A DNA stretch of 64,000 nt from Arthrobacter gandavensis (GCF_015355785.1 NZ_JADKYW010000005.1:1243394-1307393); one strand, 5' to 3'. Numbered from the stretch's first letter, positions 45,431 through 55,175 are shown. Translations and numbers: made by a program. The notes: generated from the letters alone by a model not told the origin.

Positions 45431-45921
45431 GCGCCGTCCGCACGGTCCTTGCGCTGGGCAGCAACCTCGGGGAATCCCGCAGCGCCCTGGCCGATGCCGT
45501 GGCCGCCCTGGCAGACCACCCGGGTATGAAGCTCGTGGCTGTTTCACCAGTGGCGCGTACGGCTCCCGTGGGCGGTCCGGCGGGCCAGCCGGACTACCTG
45601 AATCTGGTGGCCGAGTTCGAAACCACCCTGGACGCCCATGCCCTGCTGGACCACTGCCACGACATTGAAAACCGGCACCACCGCACGCGTGAGGTGCGCT
45701 GGGGGCCCCGGACGCTGGACGTCGACATCATTACCTACGGCACCAGCCGCATCGACGACGAGGTCCTGACCGTTCCCCATCCGCGTGCCGCGGAACGGGC
45801 CTTCGTGCTCCAGCCCTGGGCCTGGATGGATCCCGGCGCCACGCTGGACGGAGTTCCGGTGGCCGATCTGGCCGCCCATGCGCCGGACCTGCCCGGCGTC
45901 ATACCCTTCGAGGGGGAGTGA
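45427..45921 (+). CDS. folK: 2-amino-4-hydroxy-6-hydroxymethyldihydropteridine pyrophosphokinase
   Basis: Transfers pyrophosphate from ATP to hydroxymethyl-dihydropterin, making the folP substrate. It has 164 residues. 'LALGSNLGESRSAL', 'NLVAEFET' and the signature 'RWGPRTLDVDIITYG' (ATP and Mg binding Asp pair) are present, as is 'VPHPRAAERAFVLQPWAW'. It starts inside the folB stop, and the DUF3180 gene follows within eight bases. Confidence 0.96.
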   Translation: MSAVRTVLALGSNLGESRSALADAVAALADHPGMKLVAVSPVARTAPVGGPAGQPDYLNLVAEFETTLDAHALLDHCHDIENRHHRTREVRWGPRTLDVDIITYGTSRIDDEVLTVPHPRAAERAFVLQPWAWMDPGATLDGVPVADLAAHAPDLPGVIPFEGE

Positions 45922-45928
45922 GGATCCC

Positions 45929-46414
45929 GTGAGGAGTATCCGGTACCGCTGGCTCGCCGTCACGGCAGTGGTTTTTGGCATCGCCGGCTGGCAGGTGAAC
46001 GCCTGGGCCACGCGCAACGGTTTTCCAGCGCCGGTGCTGAACTTCACGGCCCTCCTCACGCTAGCCTTCATTGTCGGTTTCACCCTCTTCCTTGGCCTGC
46101 GCGTGCGGCGCTGGCGCGACGGTGAGCGGGAGAAACCGCTGGACCCCATCGCCGCCGCCCGGACACTGGTCCTGGCGCAGGCTACGGCGTACGCGGGTGC
46201 GCTCCTGCTCGGTTGGCACGGCGGGATCTTCCTGGACCAGCTGCGGCTGTGGGAAATGCGCCCCAACCATGCACCCACCTGGGCTTCACTTGCCATGACC
46301 GCAGGCGGGATGATCATGATAGCTACCGGACTGGTGGTGGAGCGGTTCTGCAAGCTCCCGCCGGAGGACAAAGACGGCGACGATGAAAACAACAGCGGGG
46401 GAGAGTATGCGTAA
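45929..46414 (+). CDS. DUF3180 family membrane protein
   Basis: A 161-residue integral membrane protein with four helices (about 8-25, 36-55, 78-95 and 118-137) and an acidic tail 'EDKDGDDENNSGGEYA'. DUF3180 proteins occur almost only in actinobacteria and almost always directly after folK; no activity is known. The GTG start has GAGG just upstream. Its last codons overlap the next gene by eight bases, so the two are made together. Confidence 0.85.
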   Translation: MRSIRYRWLAVTAVVFGIAGWQVNAWATRNGFPAPVLNFTALLTLAFIVGFTLFLGLRVRRWRDGEREKPLDPIAAARTLVLAQATAYAGALLLGWHGGIFLDQLRLWEMRPNHAPTWASLAMTAGGMIMIATGLVVERFCKLPPEDKDGDDENNSGGEYA

Positions 46415-46919
46415 CCAGGCCATAGATCCGCAGGGCCTGAACTGGCAGCGGGTCTCTGAGCGCTACCTGACGCTGAGGCTGCTGTCCCTTGCAGCGGAGG
46501 CCGTCATCACCCTGGCCCTGGCCAGCATTCCGCTCATCCTGCGCAGTCTGGGCATCTGGTCCGGTTTCCCGGCCTGGCTCGCGTGGGGGCTTCCGGCCGT
46601 TTTCCTGGCCGGTTTCATCTGGCGAGGCATCCTGGTGCCCCGGCAGGTGCAGGCCATCGGCTACGCCGAACGCAACGAGGACCTGCTGCTGCGTTCAGGG
46701 ATCTTCTTCCAGCGCACCCTGGTGGTTCCCTACGGGCGCATGCAGTACGTGGACGTTGCCGTCGGACCCCTGGAACGCCTCTTCGGCCTGTGCACGCTCA
46801 AGCTGCACACGGCATCCCAAGCCACCAACGCAACCATTCCGGGGCTTCCCGCCGCCGAGGGCGCAAGGCTGCGGGAACATCTTTCTGCGCGCGGCGAGGC
46901 GCAGCTGGCGGGGCTGTGA
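46407..46919 (+). CDS. PH domain-containing membrane protein (YdbS-like bPH2)
   Basis: A 170-residue protein with two adjoining membrane helices (about 28-46 and 55-72) followed by a bacterial PH-like (bPH2) domain: 'GYAERNEDLLLRSGIFFQRT', 'VPYGRMQYVDVAVGPLERLF' and 'LKLHTAS'. The start ATG 46407 has GGGGGAGAG upstream. It ends in a GTGA overlap with the larger PH protein, so they are likely partners at the membrane, as YdbS and YdbT in Bacillus. Function unproven. Confidence 0.88.
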   Translation: MRNQAIDPQGLNWQRVSERYLTLRLLSLAAEAVITLALASIPLILRSLGIWSGFPAWLAWGLPAVFLAGFIWRGILVPRQVQAIGYAERNEDLLLRSGIFFQRTLVVPYGRMQYVDVAVGPLERLFGLCTLKLHTASQATNATIPGLPAAEGARLREHLSARGEAQLAGL

Positions 46920-48514
46920 GCGGGCCGACACCGGAGGCAGCCGGCACCGCGGACGGTGACTGGCAGCGGGTCCATCCCGTCTCCCCGCTCGTGCGGGGCT
47001 GGATCGCCCTTGCCGCCATCGCCTACTTCGTGGGCAGGGACTCGGTTGAAGCCTTCTTCCTGCGCGAGCGGCCCAGCGGACCGCTGCCGGACGGCACGCC
47101 GCTGATCTGGGCCGTTATGGGGCTGGTGATCCTGGTCCTGGCGATCTCCGTAGTGTTCTTCCTGTCCTGGTGGTTCACCCGCTACCAGGTGAGCGAGCAC
47201 CATGTCCGGGTCCGGTCCGGCGTCCTGTTCCGCCAGCACCGGCAGGCGCGGCTGGACCGGGTGCAGGCCATCGACATCAACCAGCCGCTGCTTGCACGGC
47301 TCTTCGGACTGGGCGAGCTCCGCTTCGAAGTGGCCGACGCCGGGGAATCGGCGGTGCGCCTGGCCTACCTGCGCATGGACCATGCCCGTGAGCTGCGCGC
47401 CACCATTCTGGAACGCGCGTCCGGAGCCCGGGCCAACACCCGGCAGGAACTCGCGGCCGATGACACCGCAGGCCACCCGGACGGTGCCGCGGGACCCGCC
47501 CGGACCGCAGCGGAAGCACCGGAATACCCCATTCTTGCCCTTCGGCCCGGCCGGGTCATCGGGGCGGCGCTGCTCTCCGGGAATACCGTGGTTCTGCTGC
47601 TGGGCGTCATCGCGGCAGTGACCCTCACGGCGGTCACCGGCGAAGGTGTCTCCCTGGCTGTCTTCATTCCCGTGGGACTGGCCGTCGCCAGCGGATACTG
47701 GTCAATGCTCAGCACGGCCTGGAACTTCCGGGCTGCAGTTTCCCGGGACGGGGTCCGCATCCGCTATGGACTCCTGGATACCCGCGCCCAGACTGTTCCC
47801 CCGGGCCGCATCCAGGCCGTGTCCGTGACACAGCCCCTGCTGTGGCGACCGGCCGGCTGGTACCGGATTTCCGTCAACGTGGCAGGCTACGGCGCCTCGC
47901 CGGGCTCTGACGGAGCACGCACCCGCCTGCTGCCCGCCGGCACCATCCAGGAGACCCTCCAGATCCTGGCGCTCGTTCTGCCCAACCCGGGCACCGAAGA
48001 TCCGGTGGGACTGTTCACGGCCGGACTCCAAGGCAGCGGCCCGGAGCACGGATTCACCACATCCCCGCGCCGGGCGCGCTGGGTTGCGCCCCTGCAGTGG
48101 CGGCGCAGCGGGTATGCGCTCACCGAGACTGCGCTGCTGAGCCGGACCGGCCGGCTGTGGCGCAGCCTCACCGTGGTCCCGCACGAACGGATCCAGTCCA
48201 TGGCGCTGGAACAGGGTCCGCTGGCACGCAAACTCCGGATCGCTGACCTGCGGCTTCATTCGACGCCCGGCCCGGTTGCGCCGCGCATTCGGCAGCTGGA
48301 CCAGGCCGTGCTGCTGGAACTCTTCAACGGGCAATCCGTGCGCGCCGCGGATGCCCGGCGCCGTGACCGGACCGAACGCTGGCTGCACCGCGAAACCGCC
48401 ACCGGCCCGGCCGTGCCCCCGGCAGCGCCACCGCAGGGGGAAAGTCAAGAGACGGGACAGGAACCGCAGGCCGCAGGGCCAAAGATGGAGGAACACTGGA
48501 ATGAACACCGCTGA
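46916..48514 (+). CDS. Multi-PH-domain membrane protein (YdbT-like)
   Basis: A 532-residue membrane protein with repeated helix pair plus bPH2 units: the first at about 20-150 ('VRSGVLFRQHRQARLDRVQA'), a second after about 200-360 ('RYGLLDTRAQTVPPGRIQAV') and a third at about 390-480 ('LSRTGRLWRSLTVVPHERIQ'). Each unit keeps the G-x-x-x-R-x..V-P-x-x-R-I-Q pattern. The tail is Pro/Gln/Glu-rich. It starts in the stop codon of the single-unit PH protein. Its 3' end overlaps the next gene by 14 bases. In Bacillus such pairs give resistance to certain antimicrobial peptides; the role here is unknown. Confidence 0.87.
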   Translation: MSGPTPEAAGTADGDWQRVHPVSPLVRGWIALAAIAYFVGRDSVEAFFLRERPSGPLPDGTPLIWAVMGLVILVLAISVVFFLSWWFTRYQVSEHHVRVRSGVLFRQHRQARLDRVQAIDINQPLLARLFGLGELRFEVADAGESAVRLAYLRMDHARELRATILERASGARANTRQELAADDTAGHPDGAAGPARTAAEAPEYPILALRPGRVIGAALLSGNTVVLLLGVIAAVTLTAVTGEGVSLAVFIPVGLAVASGYWSMLSTAWNFRAAVSRDGVRIRYGLLDTRAQTVPPGRIQAVSVTQPLLWRPAGWYRISVNVAGYGASPGSDGARTRLLPAGTIQETLQILALVLPNPGTEDPVGLFTAGLQGSGPEHGFTTSPRRARWVAPLQWRRSGYALTETALLSRTGRLWRSLTVVPHERIQSMALEQGPLARKLRIADLRLHSTPGPVAPRIRQLDQAVLLELFNGQSVRAADARRRDRTERWLHRETATGPAVPPAAPPQGESQETGQEPQAAGPKMEEHWNEHR

Positions 48515-49409
48515 TCAGCGCCGTCGCGGCCGGCTGGGCATCGGCGTCGTCGGCGCAGGCAAGGTGGGAGCGGTCCTGGGCGCCGCCCTGCGCGCTGCCG
48601 AACACGCCGTCGTCGGCGTCTCGGCAGTTTCCGAAGCCAGCCGGGAGCGGGCAGAGAACCTGCTCCCGGGCGTTCCCGTGCTTGAAATCCCAGACATCAT
48701 CGAGCGTTCCGAGCTGGTGCTGCTTGCAGTGCCCGACGACGCCCTGCTGCCGCTGGTCTCCGGGTTGGCTGCCACCGGCGCCTGGCAGGCCGGGCAGCTG
48801 GTGGCCCATACCTCCGGCCGCTTCGGAACCGCGGTGCTGGAACCGGCCCGGCGGGCGGGGGCCATCCCGCTGGCCCTGCACCCGGCCATGACCTTCACCG
48901 GCCTCAGCCTCGACCTCACGCGCCTGGCTGACTGCTCCTTCGGCGTCACCGCGCCTACGGCTGTGCTGCCGATCGCGCAGGCCCTGGTGGTTGAAATGGG
49001 TGCCGAACCCGTGGTTATCGATGAGGCGGACCGTGAGCTTTACCATGCTGCGCTGGCCCACGCCTCCAACCACCTGGTGACCATCGCGGCCCAGTCTTCG
49101 GAACTGCTGCAGGGCCTCGGCGTGGAACAGCCGGGCAGGCTGCTGGGCCCGCTGATGCGGGCCTCCCTTGAAAACGCGCTGGCCTCGGGGGAGCATGCCC
49201 TGACCGGCCCCGTGGCCCGCGGAGACACGGGCACCGTCCAGGCGCATGCCCGCGCCCTGGGCCGCGATGCTGCACCCGATCTGGCCCAGGCCTACCAGGC
49301 ACTTTCAGCCGCCACTGCCCGCCGGGCGGTTGAACGCGGTCTGCTGACACCTGCGCAGGGAGAGAGAATTATTGAAGTACTTAATTCCGAACCCGAAGGA
49401 CCCCGGTGA
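48501..49409 (+). CDS. Rossmann-like/DUF2520 dehydrogenase-like protein
   Basis: A 302-residue two-domain protein resembling the 6-phosphogluconate/ketopantoate reductase fold. '[20 protein letters not shown]' is the dinucleotide motif, '[15 protein letters not shown]' ends the Rossmann domain, and 'LHPAMTFTG' and '[13 protein letters not shown]' belong to DUF2520. The start is ATG 48501 with GGAGG 10-14 bases upstream, inside the end of the PH gene. It overlaps panC by GTGA. Its constant pairing with panC suggests a role near pantothenate synthesis, such as ketopantoate reduction, but no panE activity is shown for the family. Confidence 0.85.
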   Translation: MNTADQRRRGRLGIGVVGAGKVGAVLGAALRAAEHAVVGVSAVSEASRERAENLLPGVPVLEIPDIIERSELVLLAVPDDALLPLVSGLAATGAWQAGQLVAHTSGRFGTAVLEPARRAGAIPLALHPAMTFTGLSLDLTRLADCSFGVTAPTAVLPIAQALVVEMGAEPVVIDEADRELYHAALAHASNHLVTIAAQSSELLQGLGVEQPGRLLGPLMRASLENALASGEHALTGPVARGDTGTVQAHARALGRDAAPDLAQAYQALSAATARRAVERGLLTPAQGERIIEVLNSEPEGPR

Positions 49410-50296
49410 ACCACCCCCGGTTGGCAACAACCCCCGCAGAACTCAGCAAGGCTGTAACCGAACTCCTGGAAGCCACCGGCAAAGACCGTCCGGCACTCGG
49501 CCTGGTTCCCACCATGGGAGCCCTCCACACAGGGCACGCCGCACTGGCGCAGGCCGCACGGTCTGACAATGACGTGGTGGTGGCCAGCATCTTCGTGAAC
49601 CCGCTTCAGTTCGACGACCCCGCGGACCTTGCCCGTTACCCTCGCACCCTGGACGCGGACCTTGACCTGCTGGGAAAGGCAGGCGTGGACCTGGTGTTCG
49701 CGCCGAGCGAGGACACCATGTACCCGGGTGGCCCTCCGCTGGTCCGGATCAGCTCCGGCAGCCTGGGAACCCGCTTCGAGGGTGCCTCCCGCCCCGGACA
49801 CTTCGACGGCGTGCTCACCGTGGTGGCCAAGCTGTTCCACTGTGTCCAGCCCGCAGTACCGGCCGAGTTCCGGGCCTACTTTGGGCAGAAGGACGCTCAG
49901 CAGGTGGCCCTGATCCGCCGCATGGCGGCGGACCTGAACTTCCCGGTCCAGATCTACCCCGTTCCCATTGTGCGGGCAGCTGACGGGCTGGCCGAGTCCA
50001 GCCGGAACGTCTTCCTTGCCGAAGCGGACCGGAACAGTGCCCTGGTCCTTTCCCGCGCCCTCGCGCGGCTGCAGGAGAACGCCGCCAGCCGCCGGCCGCT
50101 GAACCTGCCGGCCGCCGCAGCCCTCGTCTCGGCAGCCCCGGGAGTTGAGCTGGACTATTTCGAAGTTGTAGATCCGCTCACTCTCGAGCCGGTCCCGGCC
50201 GGGGAACAGGATGTGCTTTCCGGGCCCGCGCTGGCCCTGGTGGCCGCCCGGGTAGGCGGAATCCGGCTGATCGACAACGCGGAACTGCACGGCTGA
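49406..50296 (+). CDS. panC: Pantothenate synthetase (pantoate-beta-alanine ligase)
   Basis: Joins pantoate and beta-alanine with ATP in coenzyme A synthesis. It has 296 residues. '[15 protein letters not shown]' contains the HIGH-like nucleotide motif; 'SIFVNPLQF', '[16 protein letters not shown]', 'YFGQKDAQQ' and 'ESSRNVFL' (KMSKS-like) are standard. The GTG start overlaps the DUF2520 stop. It is the last gene of the folE operon; lysS has its own promoter 72 bases on. Confidence 0.96.
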   Translation: MNHPRLATTPAELSKAVTELLEATGKDRPALGLVPTMGALHTGHAALAQAARSDNDVVVASIFVNPLQFDDPADLARYPRTLDADLDLLGKAGVDLVFAPSEDTMYPGGPPLVRISSGSLGTRFEGASRPGHFDGVLTVVAKLFHCVQPAVPAEFRAYFGQKDAQQVALIRRMAADLNFPVQIYPVPIVRAADGLAESSRNVFLAEADRNSALVLSRALARLQENAASRRPLNLPAAAALVSAAPGVELDYFEVVDPLTLEPVPAGEQDVLSGPALALVAARVGGIRLIDNAELHG

Positions 50297-50354
50297 ACTG
50301 CATTCCCGGGCTGCTGCGCGATAGTGCCCCGTCAGCAGCTTTGACCGGGCTGGG

Positions 50355-50360
50355 TAGACT
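50355..50360 (+). promoter_or_regulatory. -10 element of lysS transcript (nearly leaderless)
   Basis: TAGACT lies eight bases before the GTG at 50369, so the message would have a leader of zero to two bases. Confidence 0.5.
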
Positions 50361-50368
50361 TAAGAACC

Positions 50369-51871
50369 GTGACCCCCTCTAATGTCGTTCCCGAAGCAGC
50401 AGATTCCTCCGAGCAGATGCGCATCCGTGCGGAAAAGCGCGCAAAACTGCTCGAACGGGGGCAGGAAGCCTACCCCGTCGGCGTCGAGCGCACGCACGCG
50501 CTCCGCCAGGTCCGGGACACGTTTGGACACCTGCAGGCCGACGAAGCCAGCGGTGAAACCGTTGGGGTCACCGGCCGCGTGGTGTTCATCCGCAACACCG
50601 GAAAGCTCTGCTTCGCCACCCTGCAGGAGGGGAACGGCACCCGCCTGCAGGCCATGCTGTCCCTGGCCTCGATCGGCGAGGAAGCACTGGCTGAATGGAA
50701 GGCCTCCGTGGACCTGGGTGACCACGTCTTCATCCGCGGCGAGGTCATTTCCTCCCGCCGCGGAGAGCTCTCCGTCATGGCTGATTCCTGGTCCATGGCT
50801 TCGAAGGCCCTGCGCCCGCTGCCGGTACTGCACGCTGACCTGAATGAAGAAACGAGGGTCCGGCAGCGCTACGTGGACCTGATGGTCCGCGACGAGGCCC
50901 GGGACATGGTCTACAAGCGGGCGGCGATCATCCGCGCCGTCCGCGACACCCTGCACGGCCACGGCTACGTGGAAGTGGAGACCCCCATGCTCCAGCTGAT
51001 CCACGGCGGTGCCGCGGCGCGTCCGTTCGAGACGCACCTGAATGCCTTCGACCAGCCGATGACCCTGCGCATCGCCACCGAGCTCTACCTCAAGCGCGCC
51101 GTCGTCGGCGGCATCGAGCGTGTCTACGAGCTGGGACGGATCTTCCGCAACGAAGGCGTGGACTCCACGCACAGCCCTGAGTTCACCACGCTTGAATGCT
51201 ACGAGGCCTACGCGGACCAGTACGTCATGGCGGACCGGATCAAGGAGATCATCCTCAACGCCGCGGATGCCGCAGGCAGCCGGCAGATCGAGACCCCGGC
51301 CGGAACCATTGACCTGGACGGGGAATGGCGCTGGCTGTCCGTTTACCCGGGCCTCTCCGAGGCAGTGGGCCAGGACATCACCCCGGACACCGATGCCGGG
51401 ACGCTGCGCGCAATAGCGGAGAAGCACAGCGTGAAGGTGGACCCCAAATGGGATGCGGAGAAGCTGGTCATCGAGCTCTTCGGTGAAATCGTAGAACCGA
51501 CGCTGCTGCAGCCCACGTTCGTCTGCGACTATCCGCCGTCGGCCCAACCACTGGCCCGCCCGCACCGTGAGGATCCACGCCTGATCGAGGCCTGGGACCT
51601 GATCATCGGAGGCATGGAGCGCGGCACGGCATTCTCCGAGCTCATCGATCCGGTCATCCAGCGCGAGCGGCTGACGGAGCAGTCCCGCAGGGCCGCTGCA
51701 GGTGACGACGAAGCCATGGCCCTGGACGAGGACTTCCTCCGGGCCCTGGAGTACGGGGCGCCGCCCATGGGCGGCATTGGCCTGGGCATCGACCGCCTGG
51801 TGATGCTTTTCACGAACGCCGGAATCCGGGAAACAATACTGTTCCCCCTCCTAAAGCCTGAAATGGGTTAG
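50369..51871 (+). CDS. lysS: Lysyl-tRNA synthetase (class II)
   Basis: Charges tRNA-Lys; 500 residues. The N-terminal OB-fold anticodon domain ('VTGRVVFIRNTGKLCFATLQ') is followed by the class II core: motif 1 around 'FIRAVRD..GYVEVETPMLQ', motif 2 'GRIFRNEGVDSTHSPEFTTL' and motif 3 'GIGLGIDRLVMLF'. The GTG start lacks a ribosome site and follows a -10-like hexamer. A very short membrane protein starts three bases after its stop. Confidence 0.97.
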   Translation: MTPSNVVPEAADSSEQMRIRAEKRAKLLERGQEAYPVGVERTHALRQVRDTFGHLQADEASGETVGVTGRVVFIRNTGKLCFATLQEGNGTRLQAMLSLASIGEEALAEWKASVDLGDHVFIRGEVISSRRGELSVMADSWSMASKALRPLPVLHADLNEETRVRQRYVDLMVRDEARDMVYKRAAIIRAVRDTLHGHGYVEVETPMLQLIHGGAAARPFETHLNAFDQPMTLRIATELYLKRAVVGGIERVYELGRIFRNEGVDSTHSPEFTTLECYEAYADQYVMADRIKEIILNAADAAGSRQIETPAGTIDLDGEWRWLSVYPGLSEAVGQDITPDTDAGTLRAIAEKHSVKVDPKWDAEKLVIELFGEIVEPTLLQPTFVCDYPPSAQPLARPHREDPRLIEAWDLIIGGMERGTAFSELIDPVIQRERLTEQSRRAAAGDDEAMALDEDFLRALEYGAPPMGGIGLGIDRLVMLFTNAGIRETILFPLLKPEMG

Positions 51872-51874
51872 AAC

Positions 51875-52066
51875 ATGGAATATGTGGAAGTACTGCTGCC
51901 CTCCATATGTGTCGCCGCTCTCTTTTATTTTGTGATGAAGGCAGTGTTGAACGCTGACCGGTCCGAGCGAAAAGCCCTTGCAGAGGCTGAACGCGAAGCA
52001 GATCAGAATGTCCAGCCGGATACCGGTGCCGAAATTGACCCTGCCGGTTCGGCTGAAAAAGAATAA
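51875..52066 (+). CDS. Small single-pass membrane protein
   Basis: A 63-residue protein with one helix (residues 7-25, 'LLPSICVAALFYFVMKAVL') then an acidic, charged tail ('SERKALAEAEREADQ...'), predicted inside. It starts three bases after lysS, so it is co-transcribed. Similar small proteins sit after lysS in Arthrobacter relatives, but no function is known. It has no family name I recognise. Confidence 0.75.
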   Translation: MEYVEVLLPSICVAALFYFVMKAVLNADRSERKALAEAEREADQNVQPDTGAEIDPAGSAEKE

Positions 52067-52089
52067 CTAAAGAAAATGCCTCTCCTGCT

Positions 52090-52119
52090 TTGACGGGGCA
52101 TTACCAATTGCGCCATACT
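52090..52119 (+). promoter_or_regulatory. Predicted lsr2 promoter
   Basis: TTGACG (52090-52095), an 18-base spacer and CATACT (52114-52119) form a normal-spaced promoter, giving a leader of about 50 bases before lsr2. Confidence 0.55.
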
Positions 52120-52174
52120 CGAAGTGGTCTCGAAATAAACAGCATTGCCCCACTTCATGCATAGGAGCCTCGTC

Positions 52175-52501
52175 ATGGCGCAAAAGGTAAAGATTATTCT
52201 GGTAGACGATCTCGACGGCGGAAGTGCCGATGAAACGGTCCGTTTTGGATTGGATGGGTCACAGTACGAGATTGACCTCTCCAATGACAATGCGAAGAAC
52301 CTGCGTGCGGCACTTAAGCAGTATGTTGATGCCGGCCGCAAGACCGGAGGACGCACCGGACGCCCCCGCGGCACAGGTGCTTCCCGCAGCAACGAAGCAG
52401 CGCAGATCCGTGAATGGGCACGCAGCAACGGCTACACCGTTTCCGAGCGCGGCCGCGTGAACAGCGAGATCATCGAGGCCTACCGAGCCGCCCAGGGCTA
52501 A
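52175..52501 (+). CDS. lsr2: Lsr2 nucleoid-associated protein
   Basis: Actinobacterial H-NS analogue that bridges DNA and silences AT-rich and horizontally acquired genes; 108 residues. The N-terminal dimerisation domain ('MAQKVKIILVDDLDGG', 'VRFGLDGSQYEIDLS') joins through a basic linker ('GRKTGGRTGRPRG') to the C-terminal DNA domain 'IREWARSNGYTVSERGRVNS', whose RGR loop enters the minor groove. The start ATG 52175 has AGGAG upstream. It lies between lysS and clpC, a common Micrococcaceae position. Confidence 0.96.
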   Translation: MAQKVKIILVDDLDGGSADETVRFGLDGSQYEIDLSNDNAKNLRAALKQYVDAGRKTGGRTGRPRGTGASRSNEAAQIREWARSNGYTVSERGRVNSEIIEAYRAAQG

Positions 52502-52518
52502 AACGCCCCCGGAGGTCA

Positions 52519-52532
52519 CGCCCATGGCGAAC
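52519..52532 (+). promoter_or_regulatory. ClgR-type operator upstream of clpC
   Basis: CGCCCATGGCGAAC fits the actinobacterial ClgR box CGC-N5-GCG-(N)AC; its reverse complement begins GTTCGC-N5-GCG. It sits about 28 bases upstream of the likely clpC -10, as expected for an activator. Confidence 0.65.
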
Positions 52533-52559
52533 ACGCCCCTTAAGCGGCGGCAACCGCCG

Positions 52560-52565
52560 TAGCAT
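52560..52565 (+). promoter_or_regulatory. Predicted clpC -10 element
   Basis: TAGCAT at 52560-52565 would place the start of transcription near 52572, about 24 bases before the clpC ATG. A GGCGG-CAA-CCGCC hairpin lies just upstream, in the -35 area, which lacks a good -35 sequence and so would need an activator. Confidence 0.45.
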
Positions 52566-52595
52566 CGAATTACGCGTTAGCTAGGAGTGTGCCTC

Positions 52596-55109
52596 ATGTT
52601 TGAAAGATTTACCGACCGTGCCCGTCGCGTTGTCGTGCTTGCCCAAGAAGAGGCACGCATGCTCAACCACAACTACATCGGCACCGAGCACATCCTGCTT
52701 GGGCTCATTCATGAGGGTGAAGGCGTAGCCGCTAAGGCCCTTGAATCCCTGAGCATTTCCCTGGGTGCCGTCCGCGAACAGGTGCAGGAGATCATCGGTC
52801 AGGGCCAGCAGGCCCCGTCCGGCCATATCCCCTTTACCCCGCGGGCCAAGAAGGTACTTGAGCTCTCACTGCGCGAAGCGCTGCAGCTGGGGCACAACTA
52901 CATTGGAACCGAGCACATCCTGCTGGGCCTCATCCGTGAGGGTGAAGGTGTTGCGGCCCAGGTCCTCGTCAAGCTCGGCGCAGACCTGAACCGCGTACGC
53001 CAGCAGGTTATCCAGCTGCTCTCCGGCTACCAGGGCAAGGAGCCCGTTTCCGCCGGCGGCCAGCAGCAGGAAGGCCAGCCCGCGGGATCGGTCGTTCTGG
53101 ACCAGTTTGGCCGCAACCTCACCCAGGCAGCGCGTGAAGGCAAGCTTGATCCGGTGATCGGCCGTGAACACGAGATGGAACGGGTCATGCAGGTGCTGTC
53201 CCGCCGCACCAAGAACAACCCCGTCCTGATTGGCGAGCCCGGCGTCGGCAAGACTGCCGTCGTCGAAGGCCTGGCCCAGGCGATTGTCCGCGGCGATGTC
53301 CCTGAGACCATCAAGGACAAGCAACTGTACACACTGGACCTCGGCTCGCTCGTGGCCGGTTCCCGTTACCGCGGCGACTTCGAGGAACGGCTCAAGAAGG
53401 TCCTTAAGGAAATCCGCACCCGCGGCGACATCATCCTCTTCATCGATGAGATCCACACCCTCGTGGGCGCCGGTGCCGCTGAAGGCGCCATCGACGCAGC
53501 TTCGATCCTGAAGCCGATGCTGGCCCGCGGTGAACTGCAGACCATCGGTGCCACCACGCTGGACGAGTACCGCAAGCACATTGAGAAGGACGCAGCGCTT
53601 GAGCGCCGTTTCCAGCCGATCCAGGTCAACGAGCCTTCCGTTGCCCACGCGATCGAAATCCTCAAGGGCCTGCGGGACCGCTACGAAGCACACCACCGCG
53701 TGTCCATCACGGACGCCGCGCTGGCTTCGGCGGCTACCCTCGCCGAGCGCTACATCAGCGACCGCTTCCTGCCGGACAAGGCAATCGACCTGATCGATGA
53801 GGCCGGTGCCCGCCTGCGCATCCGTCGAATGACTGCTCCGCCGGAGCTGAAGGAAATCGACGAGCGCATCTCCGCCCTGAAGATGGAGAAGGAATCCGCG
53901 ATCGACGCGCAGGACTTCGAAGGTGCTGCCTCCCTGCGGGACAAGGAGCAGAAGCTCCAGGACCAGCGTGCTGAGAAGGAACGCCAGTGGAAGTCCGGCG
54001 GCCTTGACGACATCGCGGAGGTGGATGAGGAACTGATTGCCGAAGTCCTCGCCAACTCCACCGGCATCCCCGTTGTGAAGCTGAACGAGGAAGAGTCCAC
54101 GCGGCTGCTCAAGATGGAAGATGAACTGCACAAGCGGGTCATCGGCCAGGACGAAGCCATCAAGTCGATCTCGCAGGCCATGCGCCGTACGCGTGCCGGC
54201 CTGAAGGATCCCAAGCGTCCGGGTGGCTCCTTTATCTTCGCCGGTCCCACCGGTGTTGGTAAGACCGAGCTGGCCAAGGCGCTGGCAGAGTTCCTCTTCG
54301 GCGACGAAGAAGCCCTGATCACCCTGGACATGTCCGAGTACTCCGAGAAGCACACCGTTTCCCGGCTGTTCGGCGCCCCTCCCGGATACGTGGGTTACGA
54401 AGAGGGCGGGCAGCTGACCGAGAAGGTCCGCCGCCGTCCGTTCTCCGTGGTTCTGTTCGACGAGGTTGAGAAGGCCCACGCGGACCTCTTCAACTCCCTG
54501 CTGCAGATCCTGGAAGACGGCCGCCTGACCGACTCCCAGGGACGGGTGGTGGACTTCAAGAACACCATCATCATCATGACGACCAACCTTGGCACCAAGG
54601 ACATTTCCAAGGGCGTCATGACCGGCTTCCAGTCCGGCACGGACACCAAGACCGGCTACGACCGGATGCGGGCACGGGTCACGGAGGAGCTGCGCCAGCA
54701 CTTCCGCCCCGAGTTCCTTAACCGCGTGGATGACACCGTGGTGTTCCCGCAGCTGACCCAGGAAGAGATTGTCCAGATTGTCGATCTGTTCCTGGAGCGC
54801 CTCGGCAAGCGCCTTGCGGAGAAGGGCATGAGCATCGAGCTCACCCCCGCCGCCAAGGTGCTGCTGGCCACCCGCGGATACGACCCCGCCATGGGTGCCC
54901 GGCCGCTCCGCCGCACCATGCAGCGCGAGATCGAGGACCAGCTCTCCGAGAAGATCCTCTTCGGGGATCTCAAGCCCGGGGAAACGGTCTCGGTGGACGT
55001 CGAAGGTGAGGGTGACGACGCCAAGTTCACCTTTACCGGCCACGGCGCCCCGCGTGCCATCGAAGAAGCTCCGTCGGCCATTGAAGCCGGCGTGGGCGAC
55101 GGGCAGTAA
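52596..55109 (+). CDS. clpC: ATP-dependent Clp protease ATPase subunit ClpC
   Basis: Hsp100 unfoldase that feeds proteins to ClpP; essential in many actinobacteria. It has 837 residues. Two N-domain repeats ('[14 protein letters not shown]' twice) precede AAA1 (Walker A 'GEPGVGKT'), a UVR-type middle domain ('[20 protein letters not shown]') and AAA2 (Walker A 'GPTGVGKT'), with the ClpP loop and C-terminal D2 small domain. ATG 52596 is chosen over GTG 52587 because TAGGAG (52582-52587) suits it. A ClgR box lies upstream and a perfect GAAA-loop terminator follows. Confidence 0.97.
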   Translation: MFERFTDRARRVVVLAQEEARMLNHNYIGTEHILLGLIHEGEGVAAKALESLSISLGAVREQVQEIIGQGQQAPSGHIPFTPRAKKVLELSLREALQLGHNYIGTEHILLGLIREGEGVAAQVLVKLGADLNRVRQQVIQLLSGYQGKEPVSAGGQQQEGQPAGSVVLDQFGRNLTQAAREGKLDPVIGREHEMERVMQVLSRRTKNNPVLIGEPGVGKTAVVEGLAQAIVRGDVPETIKDKQLYTLDLGSLVAGSRYRGDFEERLKKVLKEIRTRGDIILFIDEIHTLVGAGAAEGAIDAASILKPMLARGELQTIGATTLDEYRKHIEKDAALERRFQPIQVNEPSVAHAIEILKGLRDRYEAHHRVSITDAALASAATLAERYISDRFLPDKAIDLIDEAGARLRIRRMTAPPELKEIDERISALKMEKESAIDAQDFEGAASLRDKEQKLQDQRAEKERQWKSGGLDDIAEVDEELIAEVLANSTGIPVVKLNEEESTRLLKMEDELHKRVIGQDEAIKSISQAMRRTRAGLKDPKRPGGSFIFAGPTGVGKTELAKALAEFLFGDEEALITLDMSEYSEKHTVSRLFGAPPGYVGYEEGGQLTEKVRRRPFSVVLFDEVEKAHADLFNSLLQILEDGRLTDSQGRVVDFKNTIIIMTTNLGTKDISKGVMTGFQSGTDTKTGYDRMRARVTEELRQHFRPEFLNRVDDTVVFPQLTQEEIVQIVDLFLERLGKRLAEKGMSIELTPAAKVLLATRGYDPAMGARPLRRTMQREIEDQLSEKILFGDLKPGETVSVDVEGEGDDAKFTFTGHGAPRAIEEAPSAIEAGVGDGQ

Positions 55110-55139
55110 AGCAAAATCCCGTGCCGCAGTGCATCGGGT

Positions 55140-55175
55140 AAAAGGAGCCCCCGGGAAACCGGGGGCTCCTTTTTT
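55140..55175 (+). terminator. Rho-independent terminator after clpC
   Basis: A perfect 15-bp stem 55140-55154/55159-55173 with a GAAA tetraloop, ending in a T-run through 55175. Confidence 0.92.
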
